The notes beneath the pieces are model-generated. The model worked only from the letters and a program-made list of their open reading frames with translations, was not told where the DNA came from and ran no database searches. Of a stretch of 64,000 bases of DNA, positions 20,001 to 28,232 are shown in pieces. The DNA lies in assembly GCA_022707885.1 (NCBI GenBank), contig JAKIZT010000002.1:98458-162457 (forward strand), given 5' to 3'. Source of the stretch: Caldisericales bacterium. GTDB taxonomy: Bacteria; Caldisericota; Caldisericia; JAAYUI01. The position numbers were made by a program, and so were the translations under genes. Each line of letters opens with the position of its first letter. Within the stretch, counting starts at the first letter, position 1.

Positions 20001-20119
20001 GGACAACTAATTTTTGATATGCCATGCGAAGTCAACGCCAAAAATGCAACCAATATTACAGCAGCAAAACTTCTCCCATATTTTCTCATCAATACCAAGG
20101 ATAGCTGTTTGTGGCGCAT
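17012..20119 (-). CDS. Exported double PQQ-like beta-propeller protein
   Basis: 1035 residues. After a basic stretch there is a hydrophobic signal sequence (about 18-36). Residues 50-410 are PQQ/WD-like propeller blades (repeats such as ALDAATGKKKFSFE and SIDLSTGEQLWTA). Residues 430-525 form an Ig-like HYDIN-type module (LDFGEVPKYQAAQASF). Residues 545-900 are a second PQQ-like propeller (YCLNAYDGKQVWLKSF, CINPANGKTIWTLP). The last 110 residues match a copper amine oxidase N-terminal-like domain (VEFWLGNPKAKVNGK, MHVPLAFLCKSLKA). Probably a surface or periplasmic binding scaffold; the PQQ-type repeats here do not imply bound PQQ. Starts at 20119 or 20089 are both possible. Confidence 0.8.
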   Translation of the reverse strand: MRHKQLSLVLMRKYGRSFAAVILVAFLALTSHGISKISCPDDISAAPASFWAIDGGDPGRTGSANASCGPSATSLGQLWQGVNDKAFFSVISDSKTLYTVSRDPDIGGYYELRCYDYATGGYLWGQGPKAYISRPCLSGKMLYFISYDISYTSSLTCFDTVKRKPVWEFTIEDQVESDPLFVGGKVVFLYGQTILALDAATGKKKFSFELDYPPLSRLASNGNSVFAVVSDGSINSIDLSTGEQLWTANGILGEVSEKDRVALSVLQDAVFVSRSGGDSLIVALDSKNGDKKWEKKFEKTFLDSFVLWQGKIIANLFDEKGQVLYALSQTDGSKFYFTNIRNTAPKGDTQTNISPMSVFGDYLIMPTRSSVVCIMGALSGMERYRIKTQELPSIVIPTLGRIYAGSGNNIECFGQMPEGGLYISPTKLDFGEVPKYQAAQASFTIKNCLPEKVSVALSQGFDWATLSVKSAVIEPQKRLVINITTVPIKLASAGQKNGTIKISWSSRSVVVSVAAKVVDKPIDNNWLMPRYNEKKVGIPPKGTSPNKPHVSVIWSAQLPQTSGLSPFAPVVYKGKAYVAYGKTLAGFDMTNGKKVLSISLPFTAISSPAVSDSRLYVSGKSSSTDLYCLNCANGKTIWTAKGKGSQTSHVVYEGKLYGTFQGTIYCLNAYDGKQVWLKSFAGASFFSPSIGQGLVYCWFVDPNGKWSLSCFSAKNGSLVWSYDYVQKFSLSRPQNGEYFAPVVFKDMLYTVMPEREGSSVAIFDAKTGSLLRNFKFAGSSEADTKFPTFGSMPFMGSGKIIALSGEKPTIFGFDEETGAQVWRKNIAQKNDPLVPINPALTGSDFSQGYLVVGYAKSLQCINPANGKTIWTLPVGLGYCSSPAISSGKILVFGNDGKLICFGESPSAKKKLVFVLGQKSFKRDSFTYPTELGVVKLDGVLYAYAANIVEPLFGTASWLPKESKLTCRLGKNTVEFWLGNPKAKVNGKLVPIDANPKIVPKASQGIMHVPLAFLCKSLKAAMSFDSKTGTATISYP

Positions 20120-20134
20120 TGTCCAGAAATCATC

Positions 20135-20164
20135 AAAAAGGCGGCATGTATGCCGCCTTTTTTT
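20135..20164 (-). terminator. Rho-independent terminator of the holin-type pair
   Basis: AAAAAGGCGGCA and TGCCGCCTTTTT form a 12-bp perfect stem. It lies right after the stop of the holin-like gene and before the PQQ-like gene on the same strand. Confidence 0.85.
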
Positions 20165-20184
20165 GTTATTGAGCTTTTATTAAT

Positions 20185-20550
20185 TTACGGAGCGCTTTCG
20201 CCCTTGAACTGTTTCCAGACACCTGAAAACTCTAGAACTGTCTTCTCTATGATCGATTCCCACTGGGCATCCGTAAAATTGATGCCACAAGATTTTGCCC
20301 AATCCTTCAATTTTTTCTGCGCCTCGTCAAACTTCTCCTTTGAGCTCCACCCAAGCCTGTCAGCCATCTGCTCAACGCCTGTTGCAACCACCTCGGCCAT
20401 CTCGAGTGCCCTGTCGAGCTTCTCTTTTCCAAGCTTTGACATGAGATATAGCCTCAGCTTGACTGCAAACCATCCAAGGATGGTACACAAAATAGCCACC
20501 AATGTTGTCACCACCGCTTCATTCCCCAAAATCTCCCAGATCGTCTCCAT
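20185..20550 (-). CDS. LLH-family holin-like membrane protein
   Basis: 121 residues. One N-terminal transmembrane helix at about residues 13-30 is followed by an amphipathic helical region (KLGKEKLDRALEMAE, then VEQMADRLGWSSKEKFDEA) and a C-terminal helix. This arrangement and the SSKEKFDEAQ-type spacing fit LL-H-type phage holins. Second gene of a two-gene unit with the XhlA-like gene 9 bases upstream. No endolysin, tail or capsid gene is in the window, so this is either a domesticated or relic phage lysis pair. Confidence 0.6.
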   Translation of the reverse strand: METIWEILGNEAVVTTLVAILCTILGWFAVKLRLYLMSKLGKEKLDRALEMAEVVATGVEQMADRLGWSSKEKFDEAQKKLKDWAKSCGINFTDAQWESIIEKTVLEFSGVWKQFKGESAP

Positions 20551-20559
20551 GTTTCCCTC

Positions 20560-20868
20560 CTATCGAACCAGCTGTGTTACAAAATAAACTGCTGTCCCGG
20601 TAATCACTGTTGCAATGAGTCCCATGATCCAGCCAACAGTCCTGGAAAGTGACGCCTGGTCTCTTTTGACGCCCTCGATTCCGGTCTGTACCGGACATTT
20701 TGAAGGGTCATGGGTGTCCACCTCCAGTTTCGAAGTTCTTTTGTCCAGCCACTCAAGACTCACAAGCGCCCTCTCGCACAAAACTGACAGCCCGGACAGT
20801 TTGTCCCAGATTGCGTCCAGCTTTCCTTCTATTCTCTCCTCAAGGTTTCCGTTCTCTTCCAATATCAA
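20560..20868 (-). CDS. XhlA/hemolysin-like coiled-coil membrane protein
   Basis: 102 residues: an N-terminal coiled coil (about 5-75) ending in a single C-terminal transmembrane helix (about 76-97, WIMGLIATVITGTAVYF). This matches the XhlA/phage hemolysin architecture, which often pairs with a holin. A CPVQTG segment lies mid-coil. The start is TTG (20868, or 20862) behind AGGGGG. Sits 9 bases upstream of the LLH-type holin gene. Confidence 0.5.
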   Translation of the reverse strand: MILEENGNLEERIEGKLDAIWDKLSGLSVLCERALVSLEWLDKRTSKLEVDTHDPSKCPVQTGIEGVKRDQASLSRTVGWIMGLIATVITGTAVYFVTQLVR

Positions 20869-21349
20869 CCCCCTTCTTCATTAGGAAGCAGGCAAATGTC
20901 ATATTGGCAAAGTTTGGACCAAAAAAAGTGATCGGGTTTTCAAAATCTGTGTCGTTGCCCTGGAATGGCGGGCCAGCTCCCGATAAAATTACATCGCACA
21001 CCAGAAAATTGGTTCAAAAAACAGCTGAAATCATGACATTTTCTGATGAAACATTCCCATCTACAGCCTGATTGCTAGATGAATCCTAAAGACTTTTTCA
21101 ATATAATCGTTACATCCAATATAAAAGTCTCATAAATGAAGAAGAAAAATGTAAAAACAGACCCAAAAGGGATATAACAGATATGTGGTGGCAATGACCC
21201 AGGCAATAATGCTCACGACCTTCGTCGGCATCCTGATGATACTTGGGTATATCTAAGTATCGCAATTGGCTTTATGACACAAAACACACATAAGTAATAA
21301 GCAAACTGCATAGTTGACATTTAGTGTAAAATCAAGTTGGAGGTAGAAA
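20869..21349. other. 481-base intergenic region
   Basis: No convincing conventional gene. Composition turns AT-rich from about 21080. It contains one hydrophobic 20-codon frame (21194-21256, ATG to TAA) without a good ribosome site, and TTGACA at 21314-21319 close to the start of the 71-residue gene. Confidence 0.4.
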
Positions 21350-21565
21350 GTGTCAAAATCAATTCCAAAAGTAGGAGATATTTTCGAAGTTGGAGATATT
21401 TGTCCTATAGGAGGTGTTTATCAACATTCGTGTGGTAAGATGGAAGCTATTGAAAAGGGAACAACATTCCCTCAACATACATTTGAGGCATTTCATAATG
21501 AGTTATCATTTATCTGTAGTAAACCCGACGGTAAATGGATTCTAATCAAAATATGGGGAGTTTAA
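21350..21565 (+). CDS. Small cytoplasmic protein, weakly YjzC-like
   Basis: 71 residues from a GTG with a good GGAGGT ribosome site 8 bases upstream. Composition is more AT-rich than the neighbours, suggesting recent arrival. It carries paired Cys/His residues (GDICPIGGVYQHSCGK) and a GTTFPQHTF stretch that recalls YjzC-type small proteins, but I do not claim the family. No transmembrane segment. Confidence 0.5.
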   Translation: MSKSIPKVGDIFEVGDICPIGGVYQHSCGKMEAIEKGTTFPQHTFEAFHNELSFICSKPDGKWILIKIWGV

Positions 21566-21580
21566 ACACATCTTCTTACA

Positions 21581-22000
21581 TTATACCAAGAAATCAGTCT
21601 TGCTGAGACTATAGTAAAGGTTTGCCTTTGAGGCAACAAACTCAATAACAGAATAATCGGGGTCATTTACCCCCAGCTTGTAATATCTCTCAAAGCCATC
21701 GACCCAAAAACGCTTTCTTGACTCCTCGTCCTGCAAAACTCTGGCAGTGCCAACAAGGAGGAGGCCAACAAATCTCTCCTGGTCAAAAAAATAAACACTG
21801 GCACGCCCATCCTTCAGGATATGCGTAACCCTTTTTGAGGATGTGTTTGTGCTGAAATAGATTTTCTTCAAGCCTTCAGGAGCAATATTAAACATCATCT
21901 TCGTCCATGGGTGCCCATCGTCACCAATTGTTGAAAGGAGAGCAAATCTGGAGCTTTTCACAAGCTCTGAACCAATCCTTAATGCCTCTTTCTCGTCCAT
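21581..22000 (-). CDS. Pyridoxamine 5'-phosphate oxidase-family (PPOX) protein
   Basis: 139 residues, one split-barrel flavin-binding domain. Typical segments are FALLSTIGDDGHPWTKMM, YFSTNTSSKRVTHILKDG and ASVYFFDQERFVGLLLVGTA. This is the general stress protein 26 branch, whose members bind FMN, FAD or F420; the real substrate cannot be told. Directly upstream (9 bases) of the end of the neighbouring membrane-protein gene on the same strand, so probably co-transcribed with it. Confidence 0.8.
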   Translation of the reverse strand: MDEKEALRIGSELVKSSRFALLSTIGDDGHPWTKMMFNIAPEGLKKIYFSTNTSSKRVTHILKDGRASVYFFDQERFVGLLLVGTARVLQDEESRKRFWVDGFERYYKLGVNDPDYSVIEFVASKANLYYSLSKTDFLV

Positions 22001-22008
22001 TATTTCAC

Positions 22009-23541
22009 CTATTTCGCAGAAACTGATGCAACAAAGTCAGAAAGTTGCTTCGGAACACCCTTGTCAGATGTAAAAATTGCCTGGTAAGACCTGTCTCCAA
22101 CCAGAAAAACAAGCAGTTTGTCCTTGCTGGTTTTATCACCCAGAGATGTCATCACACACTCATGCTTCCCGATTTTTATGTCTTCCTGTTTTCCTTTGAA
22201 ATCCAGCGCCTTTGCAATCTCGCCAGCAACAGTTTTCAGGTTTTTGCCAGAAGAGTAGAGCATTCCAAACCTTATCGGTTCCGTCAGCTTGCCGTCATCC
22301 GGCCAGATGACCATCGAATTTCTCTCGGTCTTGTCGACAAAATATCCATCTGGGACAGCAAAATTGATTGATTCATCAAGGTTGTTTGTCGCGATATTGA
22401 GGTCATAGGTGCCGTTTTGCAGGAGTTTTATGACATCCTGGATCTTTTCATTGTCCTTGTAGGTGGTGTAGTAGACGATAAACGGCTCCTTGAAGGATTG
22501 GAATATCAGCTTGTGGACTGCATTTTCGCCATAGTTGATGACCTGGTAGAACGTCGGGTTCTTCTCGCTAGTGTTCTCGTTCATCACGATGCCCTTGAAC
22601 ACCCCCTCCATCTTGACCACTTCGTCATTCTTGTCTTTTGTCATCATCTGCGCGAGCTTCTTCTGGTCCTGGAAAATGAGTGTCTCGGTTTTCTTTCCAG
22701 CGCTCTTGAAAACGTAGCGCCCCTTTTTCCAGTCGGTCTTGGCGTCATCCATCACCATATACGCAGGGACAGATACTTCACACGGTCTTATAATGTAGGC
22801 ATGTGTGGCAACTTTTTTTATCTTGACGGTCTTTGCAATCTCAAAGAATCTGTCCGCAGGCAGATCATCTGATATTGCGCCAGTAATCATCACAAGAAAA
22901 TTCGTCCATGTCCAGACCACAACCTGGTATTTCGTGCCAGTGGTGGTGTTTTTGCTTATGAAACGGCAATATTGCTGACCAGACGGATTGATGGCCTCGA
23001 AATTCTCAAAATCGGTCGAGGAATCCCAAAGATCGACCATCCTGAGCTGGGTGGCAAGCGAAACACCAACCGGTATCGTGGAGGCCGTTATTTTGAACTT
23101 GAACTTGCCCGTTTTTGCAAATTCCACTTTTGGGCCGTCATCCTTTGGCTCCCAGTCGCCAGGAACTGTGGCAACAAAAAGTTTTCCTTCAAACGGCTTG
23201 TCCTCCACTGGCTTCGGAATCGTCGAAAGAACAACAAAAACAACAATCATAGCAACCACACCAATAACAATGATTGGAAGGACAATCTTCAAAAATGGGG
23301 ATGGCTTTTTTGGCCCGGCTGGTGGCTGCTGGGGAAGCGGGGCCTGTGGCTGGTCGCCAGTTTTTTTCTCTGCCTGTCTGGACCTTTTATATTCATCCGG
23401 AATTTCGATTGGCTTGTCAAAATCCTTCGAGCGTCTGAAAAACAGCACCCTGTTGTTTGGCGCAAAGGCAAAAACCGGCCTGGCAAGAAGCGCCAGCACA
23501 AAAGCGGCAGACAAAATGGCAACACATGTTCCGAGCATCAC
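22009..23541 (-). CDS. Membrane-anchored protein, unknown function
   Basis: 510 residues. Residues 1-27 are hydrophobic, a Pro/Lys/Gln-rich stretch spans 40-85, and a second strong transmembrane helix lies at about 85-107 (IVLPIIVIGVVAMIVVFVVL). About 400 extracytoplasmic residues follow as three similar beta-rich segments of 120-140 residues, each opening with a FVATVPGDW- or FAVPDGYFV-like strand, resembling PsbP/DUF1795-type modules. Start is GTG at 23541 or ATG at 23538 after GAGG. Not recognised. Confidence 0.6.
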   Translation of the reverse strand: MMLGTCVAILSAAFVLALLARPVFAFAPNNRVLFFRRSKDFDKPIEIPDEYKRSRQAEKKTGDQPQAPLPQQPPAGPKKPSPFLKIVLPIIVIGVVAMIVVFVVLSTIPKPVEDKPFEGKLFVATVPGDWEPKDDGPKVEFAKTGKFKFKITASTIPVGVSLATQLRMVDLWDSSTDFENFEAINPSGQQYCRFISKNTTTGTKYQVVVWTWTNFLVMITGAISDDLPADRFFEIAKTVKIKKVATHAYIIRPCEVSVPAYMVMDDAKTDWKKGRYVFKSAGKKTETLIFQDQKKLAQMMTKDKNDEVVKMEGVFKGIVMNENTSEKNPTFYQVINYGENAVHKLIFQSFKEPFIVYYTTYKDNEKIQDVIKLLQNGTYDLNIATNNLDESINFAVPDGYFVDKTERNSMVIWPDDGKLTEPIRFGMLYSSGKNLKTVAGEIAKALDFKGKQEDIKIGKHECVMTSLGDKTSKDKLLVFLVGDRSYQAIFTSDKGVPKQLSDFVASVSAK

Positions 23542-23656
23542 TGTCCTCTTTTTCTATAACGAGTCTTGAAAAGATTTTAGGGCAAGGGGGCAGAATGTAA
23601 AGCCGAAAAAGGCTCGAGAATTAATACGACGACCACAAACCAAGAAATAGGTATGA

Positions 23657-24217
23657 TTAATTTTTCTTGAAATAACTTTCTGCTAGTGCCCATGCTCCAT
23701 CATATTTCTCCATAAGATGAGGTTTGAGCACATTCATTTTTTTCTTAACAATCTCTTTTGAGTTTTCACAAATATTCTTGTTCACCACAAAAACAATAGT
23801 TGCTGTTAACTCAAGGGTCTGATAATCCTTTTTAGCCAACTTTTCTACAATTTCTTTTAGTTCTTCTTCTTCAATGCCAAAAAGAGATTCATAGTCTGGC
23901 AACTTTTCTCTTGTTGAGTCTTCAAGTTCTGACGAATATGTCCAAGGGTACTCATTGCCAACTGGCTCATTCTCAATTATAAAACTAGTTTCTTTTGCCA
24001 AATATGTCGCATCAATACCCACATTCTTATCAAAAGGTCCGTATGTATAATAATCAAATTCATAAGTGAAAGTTTTTTTATTTCTTGCTTTCGCATACTG
24101 TTGAACAAGAAAAACTATTTTTTGTAGCTTGATTCGGCCAGCAATTTGTTTCTCTGGTGCAATATCAATAAGCCTCAAAAGCCTGACTTTGTTATTTATC
24201 AGTTTTTCGTTGTTCAT
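23657..24217 (-). CDS. YwgA-like protein
   Basis: 186 residues. The N-terminal pattern GRIKLQKIVFLVQQY (about 27-41) and the later FDYYTYGPFDKNV are the hallmark of YwgA and related SocA/Panacea-type proteins. It overlaps the upstream HD-hydrolase gene by 26 bases, so the two are co-translated. In Bacillus subtilis ywgA also neighbours an HD phosphohydrolase gene, ywfO, supporting a functional pair. Strongly AT-rich codon use compared with neighbours suggests horizontal transfer. Molecular function unknown. Confidence 0.65.
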   Translation of the reverse strand: MNNEKLINNKVRLLRLIDIAPEKQIAGRIKLQKIVFLVQQYAKARNKKTFTYEFDYYTYGPFDKNVGIDATYLAKETSFIIENEPVGNEYPWTYSSELEDSTREKLPDYESLFGIEEEELKEIVEKLAKKDYQTLELTATIVFVVNKNICENSKEIVKKKMNVLKPHLMEKYDGAWALAESYFKKN

Positions 24218-25709
24218 AGTTGGCTATTAGTCTACTGACATCTTGGTCTATAAACAAGTATTGCTTTTCCTCGTTGGCTATAGGCTGTTTTGCTATATCA
24301 GAAAGTTCGGCCAAATTTTGAATTTTTCCATCTTTTGAACGAATATAAATATAATTCTGCGCCTCCTGTATTAAATCCTGTATTAAAGCTTCCCGTTCTT
24401 TGTGTTCAGAACTGTTATCATGCATAAAATCTTTTAGGTGATAATAATTATCTTTATTAAAAATATATTGTTCCCTATTTTGAGATTTATGCTCAAAAAT
24501 AAAACTATCGAAATCACGGTTCGCATACACATCGTTACGAGTTTTTATTAAATCAAAACTTCTTTTCTTTTCACAGTATTCTGAATCAGAATCTTTATTT
24601 TTCTCCGATGATATTTTACTCATAAGTTTAGGTATTTTTCTGCATAAAAAACGCTTGCATAAATATCCAGAAATATTATTTTCGTCATTCGCCTGGTCAT
24701 TGATTTTAGCAATAACTGTAAAATCGTCCTCTCGCAAGAAAGCTTTTAGATCAAACTCACTTTTACAATCTTCAATTCTTCTAATATCTTCTGTGGTCCC
24801 TTGACTGGTCATATTATTCTCAAACTCTCTTATTTTTTCCATTACTCTAATGAGGAAAATTTCAGAAGACAGGCAAGCCTTATGATTAATTGTTTGTTTG
24901 TAATGTATCCATCGAGACATCAAAAAATGCTCTATTGCTGATATTGCATTTTCTAAAAATACGATTTTATGGGCATTATTTAATACAGGTATTTTATCTA
25001 ATGTTATACATTTTAATATGTAATCGGAATCGATTCTTATTGGAGTCCCACAAAAATAATTATCCCTAAGGATATAATCAATTCTGTCACAATCCAACTG
25101 GCTTGAAATAAGGTCCTTAAAAATAGCTATTTGATTAGTGGAATCATCATAAACTTCTGGTACATATTGTTTCTCCTTCAAAAGAGATGCCATATCGTCA
25201 ATGGCAGATGATGGTAATTGTCCTTTTTTCATCGCATCATCAAGTACTTGATGAGTTTCACTATTTGTATCCCTAATGATAGCTATTGAATTATCCTCAT
25301 GATTTTGTTTGTAATAATCTTCAAGTGTGTGACTAAAAGGAGTATGACCTATATCATGTAGCAAACCAGCGCAAGTCAAAGCTAATACGACTTGATCCTG
25401 ATTATATGTTTCTAGTAAGCCTTCATCTTGAAGGGATTCAAAAATATTCTTACCATTTTCATCCTTTTGGTTTAATAGATAAGTAGCCGCTTTTTCTACA
25501 AGGTAAGCTACACCAATACTATGAGAAAATCTTGTATGGACAGCACAGGGATAGACAAATTCGACTGTACCTAATTGCCTTATTCTTCTTAAGCGCTGGA
25601 ATTCCCTGGTTTCTATAAGCTGATGAATCAAACCATTTTTAGGAAACTCTATTATCCCATGTATTGGATCATTTATTCTGAATTTTTTCCCATTTTCGTT
25701 CAATCCCAT
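24192..25709 (-). CDS. HD-domain phosphohydrolase (YwfO/SAMHD1-like)
   Basis: 505 residues. The HD metal site is complete: RFSHSIGVAYLVEK near residue 60, AGLLHDIGHTPFSHTLED near 115 and the distal Asp in LDCDRIDYILRD near 213. The opening INDPIHGIIEFP and EFQRLRRIRQLG are typical of dNTP triphosphohydrolase/SAMHD1-related enzymes. The C-terminal half is poorly conserved. dNTP or (p)ppGpp-like hydrolysis is likely, but the substrate cannot be read. AT-rich like its YwgA-like partner, forming a two-gene island. Confidence 0.85.
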   Translation of the reverse strand: MGLNENGKKFRINDPIHGIIEFPKNGLIHQLIETREFQRLRRIRQLGTVEFVYPCAVHTRFSHSIGVAYLVEKAATYLLNQKDENGKNIFESLQDEGLLETYNQDQVVLALTCAGLLHDIGHTPFSHTLEDYYKQNHEDNSIAIIRDTNSETHQVLDDAMKKGQLPSSAIDDMASLLKEKQYVPEVYDDSTNQIAIFKDLISSQLDCDRIDYILRDNYFCGTPIRIDSDYILKCITLDKIPVLNNAHKIVFLENAISAIEHFLMSRWIHYKQTINHKACLSSEIFLIRVMEKIREFENNMTSQGTTEDIRRIEDCKSEFDLKAFLREDDFTVIAKINDQANDENNISGYLCKRFLCRKIPKLMSKISSEKNKDSDSEYCEKKRSFDLIKTRNDVYANRDFDSFIFEHKSQNREQYIFNKDNYYHLKDFMHDNSSEHKEREALIQDLIQEAQNYIYIRSKDGKIQNLAELSDIAKQPIANEEKQYLFIDQDVSRLIANYEQRKTDK

Positions 25710-25811
25710 GCCAAGATAAAATAACTAAATAATAGGGATTTGTAAATATGTAATGGAAGTGCATACAGCCTCTGGGGTTGCCAAAAATAAAGCCGGTATT
25801 ATCATCTTGGC

Positions 25812-26459
25812 ATGACAGGAAATCTATTTCTGGACATTCTGGCGTGGGTCGGGATTATTTTCGGGTGCTTCCTCTTCTTTTTTCTCGTTATCCTCAAGAT
25901 AGTCAGGCACTATGTCCATTTTCCAGCACCGGCTTTTGTCACGGTCTTCATAGCTTCAAGGCTCAGGAACATCTCCCAGCCACCAGATCTTGTGGCCTCG
26001 TGGCTTGGGCTCGAAAAGGGCATGAAGGCGCTGGAAATCGGCCCCGGATATGGGACTTTCACCGTTCCGGCATCAAAGATTGTTGGTGAAAGCGGTAAAA
26101 TCCATGCGCTGGACATCCAGCCAAAGGTGATCAAAAATCTGACCGCAAAGATCGAAAAACTCGGAATTAAAAACATCTTTCCGATTGTTGGCGATGCCTA
26201 TAAACTCCCATTTGGCGACAAAATTTTTGACATTGTGTTCATGGTTGCTGTGCTGGAGGAAATCCCGGACAGGCAAAGGGCACTTGCCGAGTGCAAAAGA
26301 GTGTTGAAAGATGGCGGTCTGCTCTGCGTTGGCGAGCTCTTCCCCGACCCTGATTACCCACTGATGAAAACAGTCATAAAAGAATGCGGGAAGGCCGGCT
26401 TTGTTTTTGAGAAGAAATTTGGCTCATGGTGGCACTATCTGGTGAGGTTCAAAAAATAA
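25812..26459 (+). CDS. Membrane-anchored class I SAM methyltransferase
   Basis: 215 residues. An N-terminal transmembrane helix (about 8-29, WVGIIFGCFLFFFLVILKI) anchors a UbiE-type methyltransferase domain. Motif I is ALEIGPGYGTFT near residue 72, then IHALDIQPKVIK, and motif IV-like FDIVFMVAVLEEIPD. A membrane lipid or quinone-like substrate is plausible from the anchor and from phospholipid methyltransferase resemblance, but not proven. A TATTAT box ends 9 bases before the ATG and no Shine-Dalgarno is seen. Confidence 0.8.
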   Translation: MTGNLFLDILAWVGIIFGCFLFFFLVILKIVRHYVHFPAPAFVTVFIASRLRNISQPPDLVASWLGLEKGMKALEIGPGYGTFTVPASKIVGESGKIHALDIQPKVIKNLTAKIEKLGIKNIFPIVGDAYKLPFGDKIFDIVFMVAVLEEIPDRQRALAECKRVLKDGGLLCVGELFPDPDYPLMKTVIKECGKAGFVFEKKFGSWWHYLVRFKK

Positions 26460-26537
26460 TACTCTGACGCTCCAGGGAACAACTCTGTCACCCTCCCGTG
26501 TACTGTAGGTGTAAGGGAAAGCCGAGAGGGGGATTTT

Positions 26538-27797
26538 ATGCAAAAGAAGCTTGTGGTTCTGGGCGTGGTGACACTAGTGGCCATACTTTGTGCTTCATGT
26601 GGCAGCGGGTGGATCAACAACGGGACCTATCTTGAGAAATCCACGGAAGAGCTCCAGCCAGCAAAAACCGGCTGGATTGCAACACCAAAAGAAGACCTGA
26701 ACAACAAACTGGAAAAGGGCCAGCCAATGGACAAGGATTTTGTGCCGTGGGAGGCAGAAGAATTTGACGGCTCGGGCCAGCTAGGCAAAAAGTGGAACAT
26801 CAAACTAAAAGACAAAACAATTCCTAGCTTCTTCTTGGACCTGAAGGCGCTTAAACAAGGCTGGATGGTTTCCACTCCCATAGATGCTTTTGATGGTTAC
26901 AAACCCTTTCTTGGAATGATCGATCCTGAAACCGGAAAAATCAAAAAGATTAAGGATAAGTATTATAAAATGGGGCCAACTAATGGAGAGTATGTCATTG
27001 TGAATGGTCCCCTGGGCTCTCTTTCGGCAGATTCATGCTGGAAAATATATGGTAGCAAGGTATTATGGTCAAGTTCATCAACTTCAATTATACCAGAATA
27101 TTATTTTGTGTCTGGAAAGCTTATCAAAACAGGCATTCTTGCTGAATCAATAAATAAAGAAAATGATATTCGTAGCATAAATAGTATTGATCCCTGGACT
27201 GGTGAAGTTCTTTGGGAGATTATAAATCCGCTTTACGATCTGCACTATGCCAAAACAAGCGACAAGTACGCTTTTACAAAATTAAATGACAGCAAAAATA
27301 AAATGTCCTATTTAGTCAGGATTGACCCGGAAACAGGAAAGGTGGATGAGGTAAAATTGCCATATTACCAAATACACGGAATTGAGCCGATCGGGAAAAA
27401 TATTTGGATTTCATCGTCAGAAGGACACCTGGCCATGATTGATGAAGAGAGCATGAAAACAGCCACAAGTGTAAAAATAGGTATGAGTGGCACTCTTTAC
27501 TCAATTGGCGGTTACATTTTGGTGAGTAGCAATATAACCAAAGAATCGGTTCTTTATGACCCTGAATCCGGAAAAAGCATGACCATAAATGCTCAAAGCG
27601 CCAATGTTATAAACGGCACATTGGTTCTGGAAGAAAAAGACAAAATAAGAGGTGCGGACCCAAAAACGCTGGCAACCACATGGTGGATAGACAAAAAGGA
27701 TTTGGGGACTGAAACATCAGTTGTCTGGCTCGACTGGCGCGGTGTTGTTGTACAATCAAAAGGAAGTATGGCCTGTTTTACAATGCCAGGCAAATAA
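26538..27797 (+). CDS. PQQ-like propeller lipoprotein
   Basis: 419 residues. A lipoprotein signal ends in the lipobox LCASCGS. The rest is a beta-propeller with PQQ-type strand ends (IDPWTGEVLWEI, VRIDPETGKVDEV, MIDPETGKIKKI and YDPESGKSMTI). BamB-like function is possible, but no other outer-membrane assembly genes are near. A GAGGGGG ribosome site precedes the ATG; transcription ends at the terminator at 27800. Confidence 0.75.
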   Translation: MQKKLVVLGVVTLVAILCASCGSGWINNGTYLEKSTEELQPAKTGWIATPKEDLNNKLEKGQPMDKDFVPWEAEEFDGSGQLGKKWNIKLKDKTIPSFFLDLKALKQGWMVSTPIDAFDGYKPFLGMIDPETGKIKKIKDKYYKMGPTNGEYVIVNGPLGSLSADSCWKIYGSKVLWSSSSTSIIPEYYFVSGKLIKTGILAESINKENDIRSINSIDPWTGEVLWEIINPLYDLHYAKTSDKYAFTKLNDSKNKMSYLVRIDPETGKVDEVKLPYYQIHGIEPIGKNIWISSSEGHLAMIDEESMKTATSVKIGMSGTLYSIGGYILVSSNITKESVLYDPESGKSMTINAQSANVINGTLVLEEKDKIRGADPKTLATTWWIDKKDLGTETSVVWLDWRGVVVQSKGSMACFTMPGK

Positions 27798-27799
27798 AT

Positions 27800-27823
27800 A
27801 AGGCCTGCCTTCCGGCAGGCCTT
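27800..27823 (+). terminator. Rho-independent terminator
   Basis: AAGGCCTGCC and GGCAGGCCTT form a perfect 10-bp stem with loop TTCC, directly after the propeller lipoprotein and convergent with the DUF4234 gene. Confidence 0.75.
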
Positions 27824-27844
27824 TGAATACATCTTTTCAGTCAA

Positions 27845-28159
27845 TCAGGCAATTTCGTTGTAATAATTCTGAAGAACCGCAATACCTATTGGACCAAGAA
27901 GGAGAAGAAGAATAAAAGCTATAACGTCAGTACATTTTCCACTTGTGACCTTCTCTACACCCTGAGAATACTTCCACATCCACCAGATATTTACAAATGG
28001 GATGATGATAAGCCAAGTGGTTGGGATGTCTGCACCCTTGTCAACCATTTCATGTTTTGTCTTCCAGAGCCACCAGATGCAATAAATGCCAAATGTAATT
28101 ATTGAAAAAACAAATACAAGAATTGGATTGCGCTTTTCCATTTTTAACACTACTTTCAT
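27845..28159 (-). CDS. DUF4234-domain membrane protein
   Basis: 104 residues. Pattern KRNPILVFVFSIITFGIY, then WWLWKTKHEM, and WWMWKYSQGVEKVT is the DUF4234 signature with its paired aromatic WW segments. Three transmembrane helices at about 11-31, 46-64 and 80-98. Function unknown in the family. The start may be ATG 28159 or the later ATG 28141; neither has a strong ribosome site. Confidence 0.75.
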   Translation of the reverse strand: MKVVLKMEKRNPILVFVFSIITFGIYCIWWLWKTKHEMVDKGADIPTTWLIIIPFVNIWWMWKYSQGVEKVTSGKCTDVIAFILLLLLGPIGIAVLQNYYNEIA

Positions 28160-28232
28160 TCAAGATATTACCATATACAGGCGCTGTTTTTGTCAAACAC
28201 AGCCCCTCTAAACCATCGATTGGAAAGAGCCA

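Noticed and set aside
20700-21071. 123-codon plus-strand frame over the XhlA-like gene
   Set aside because: It opposes a gene with better features, has no ribosome site and no family resemblance.
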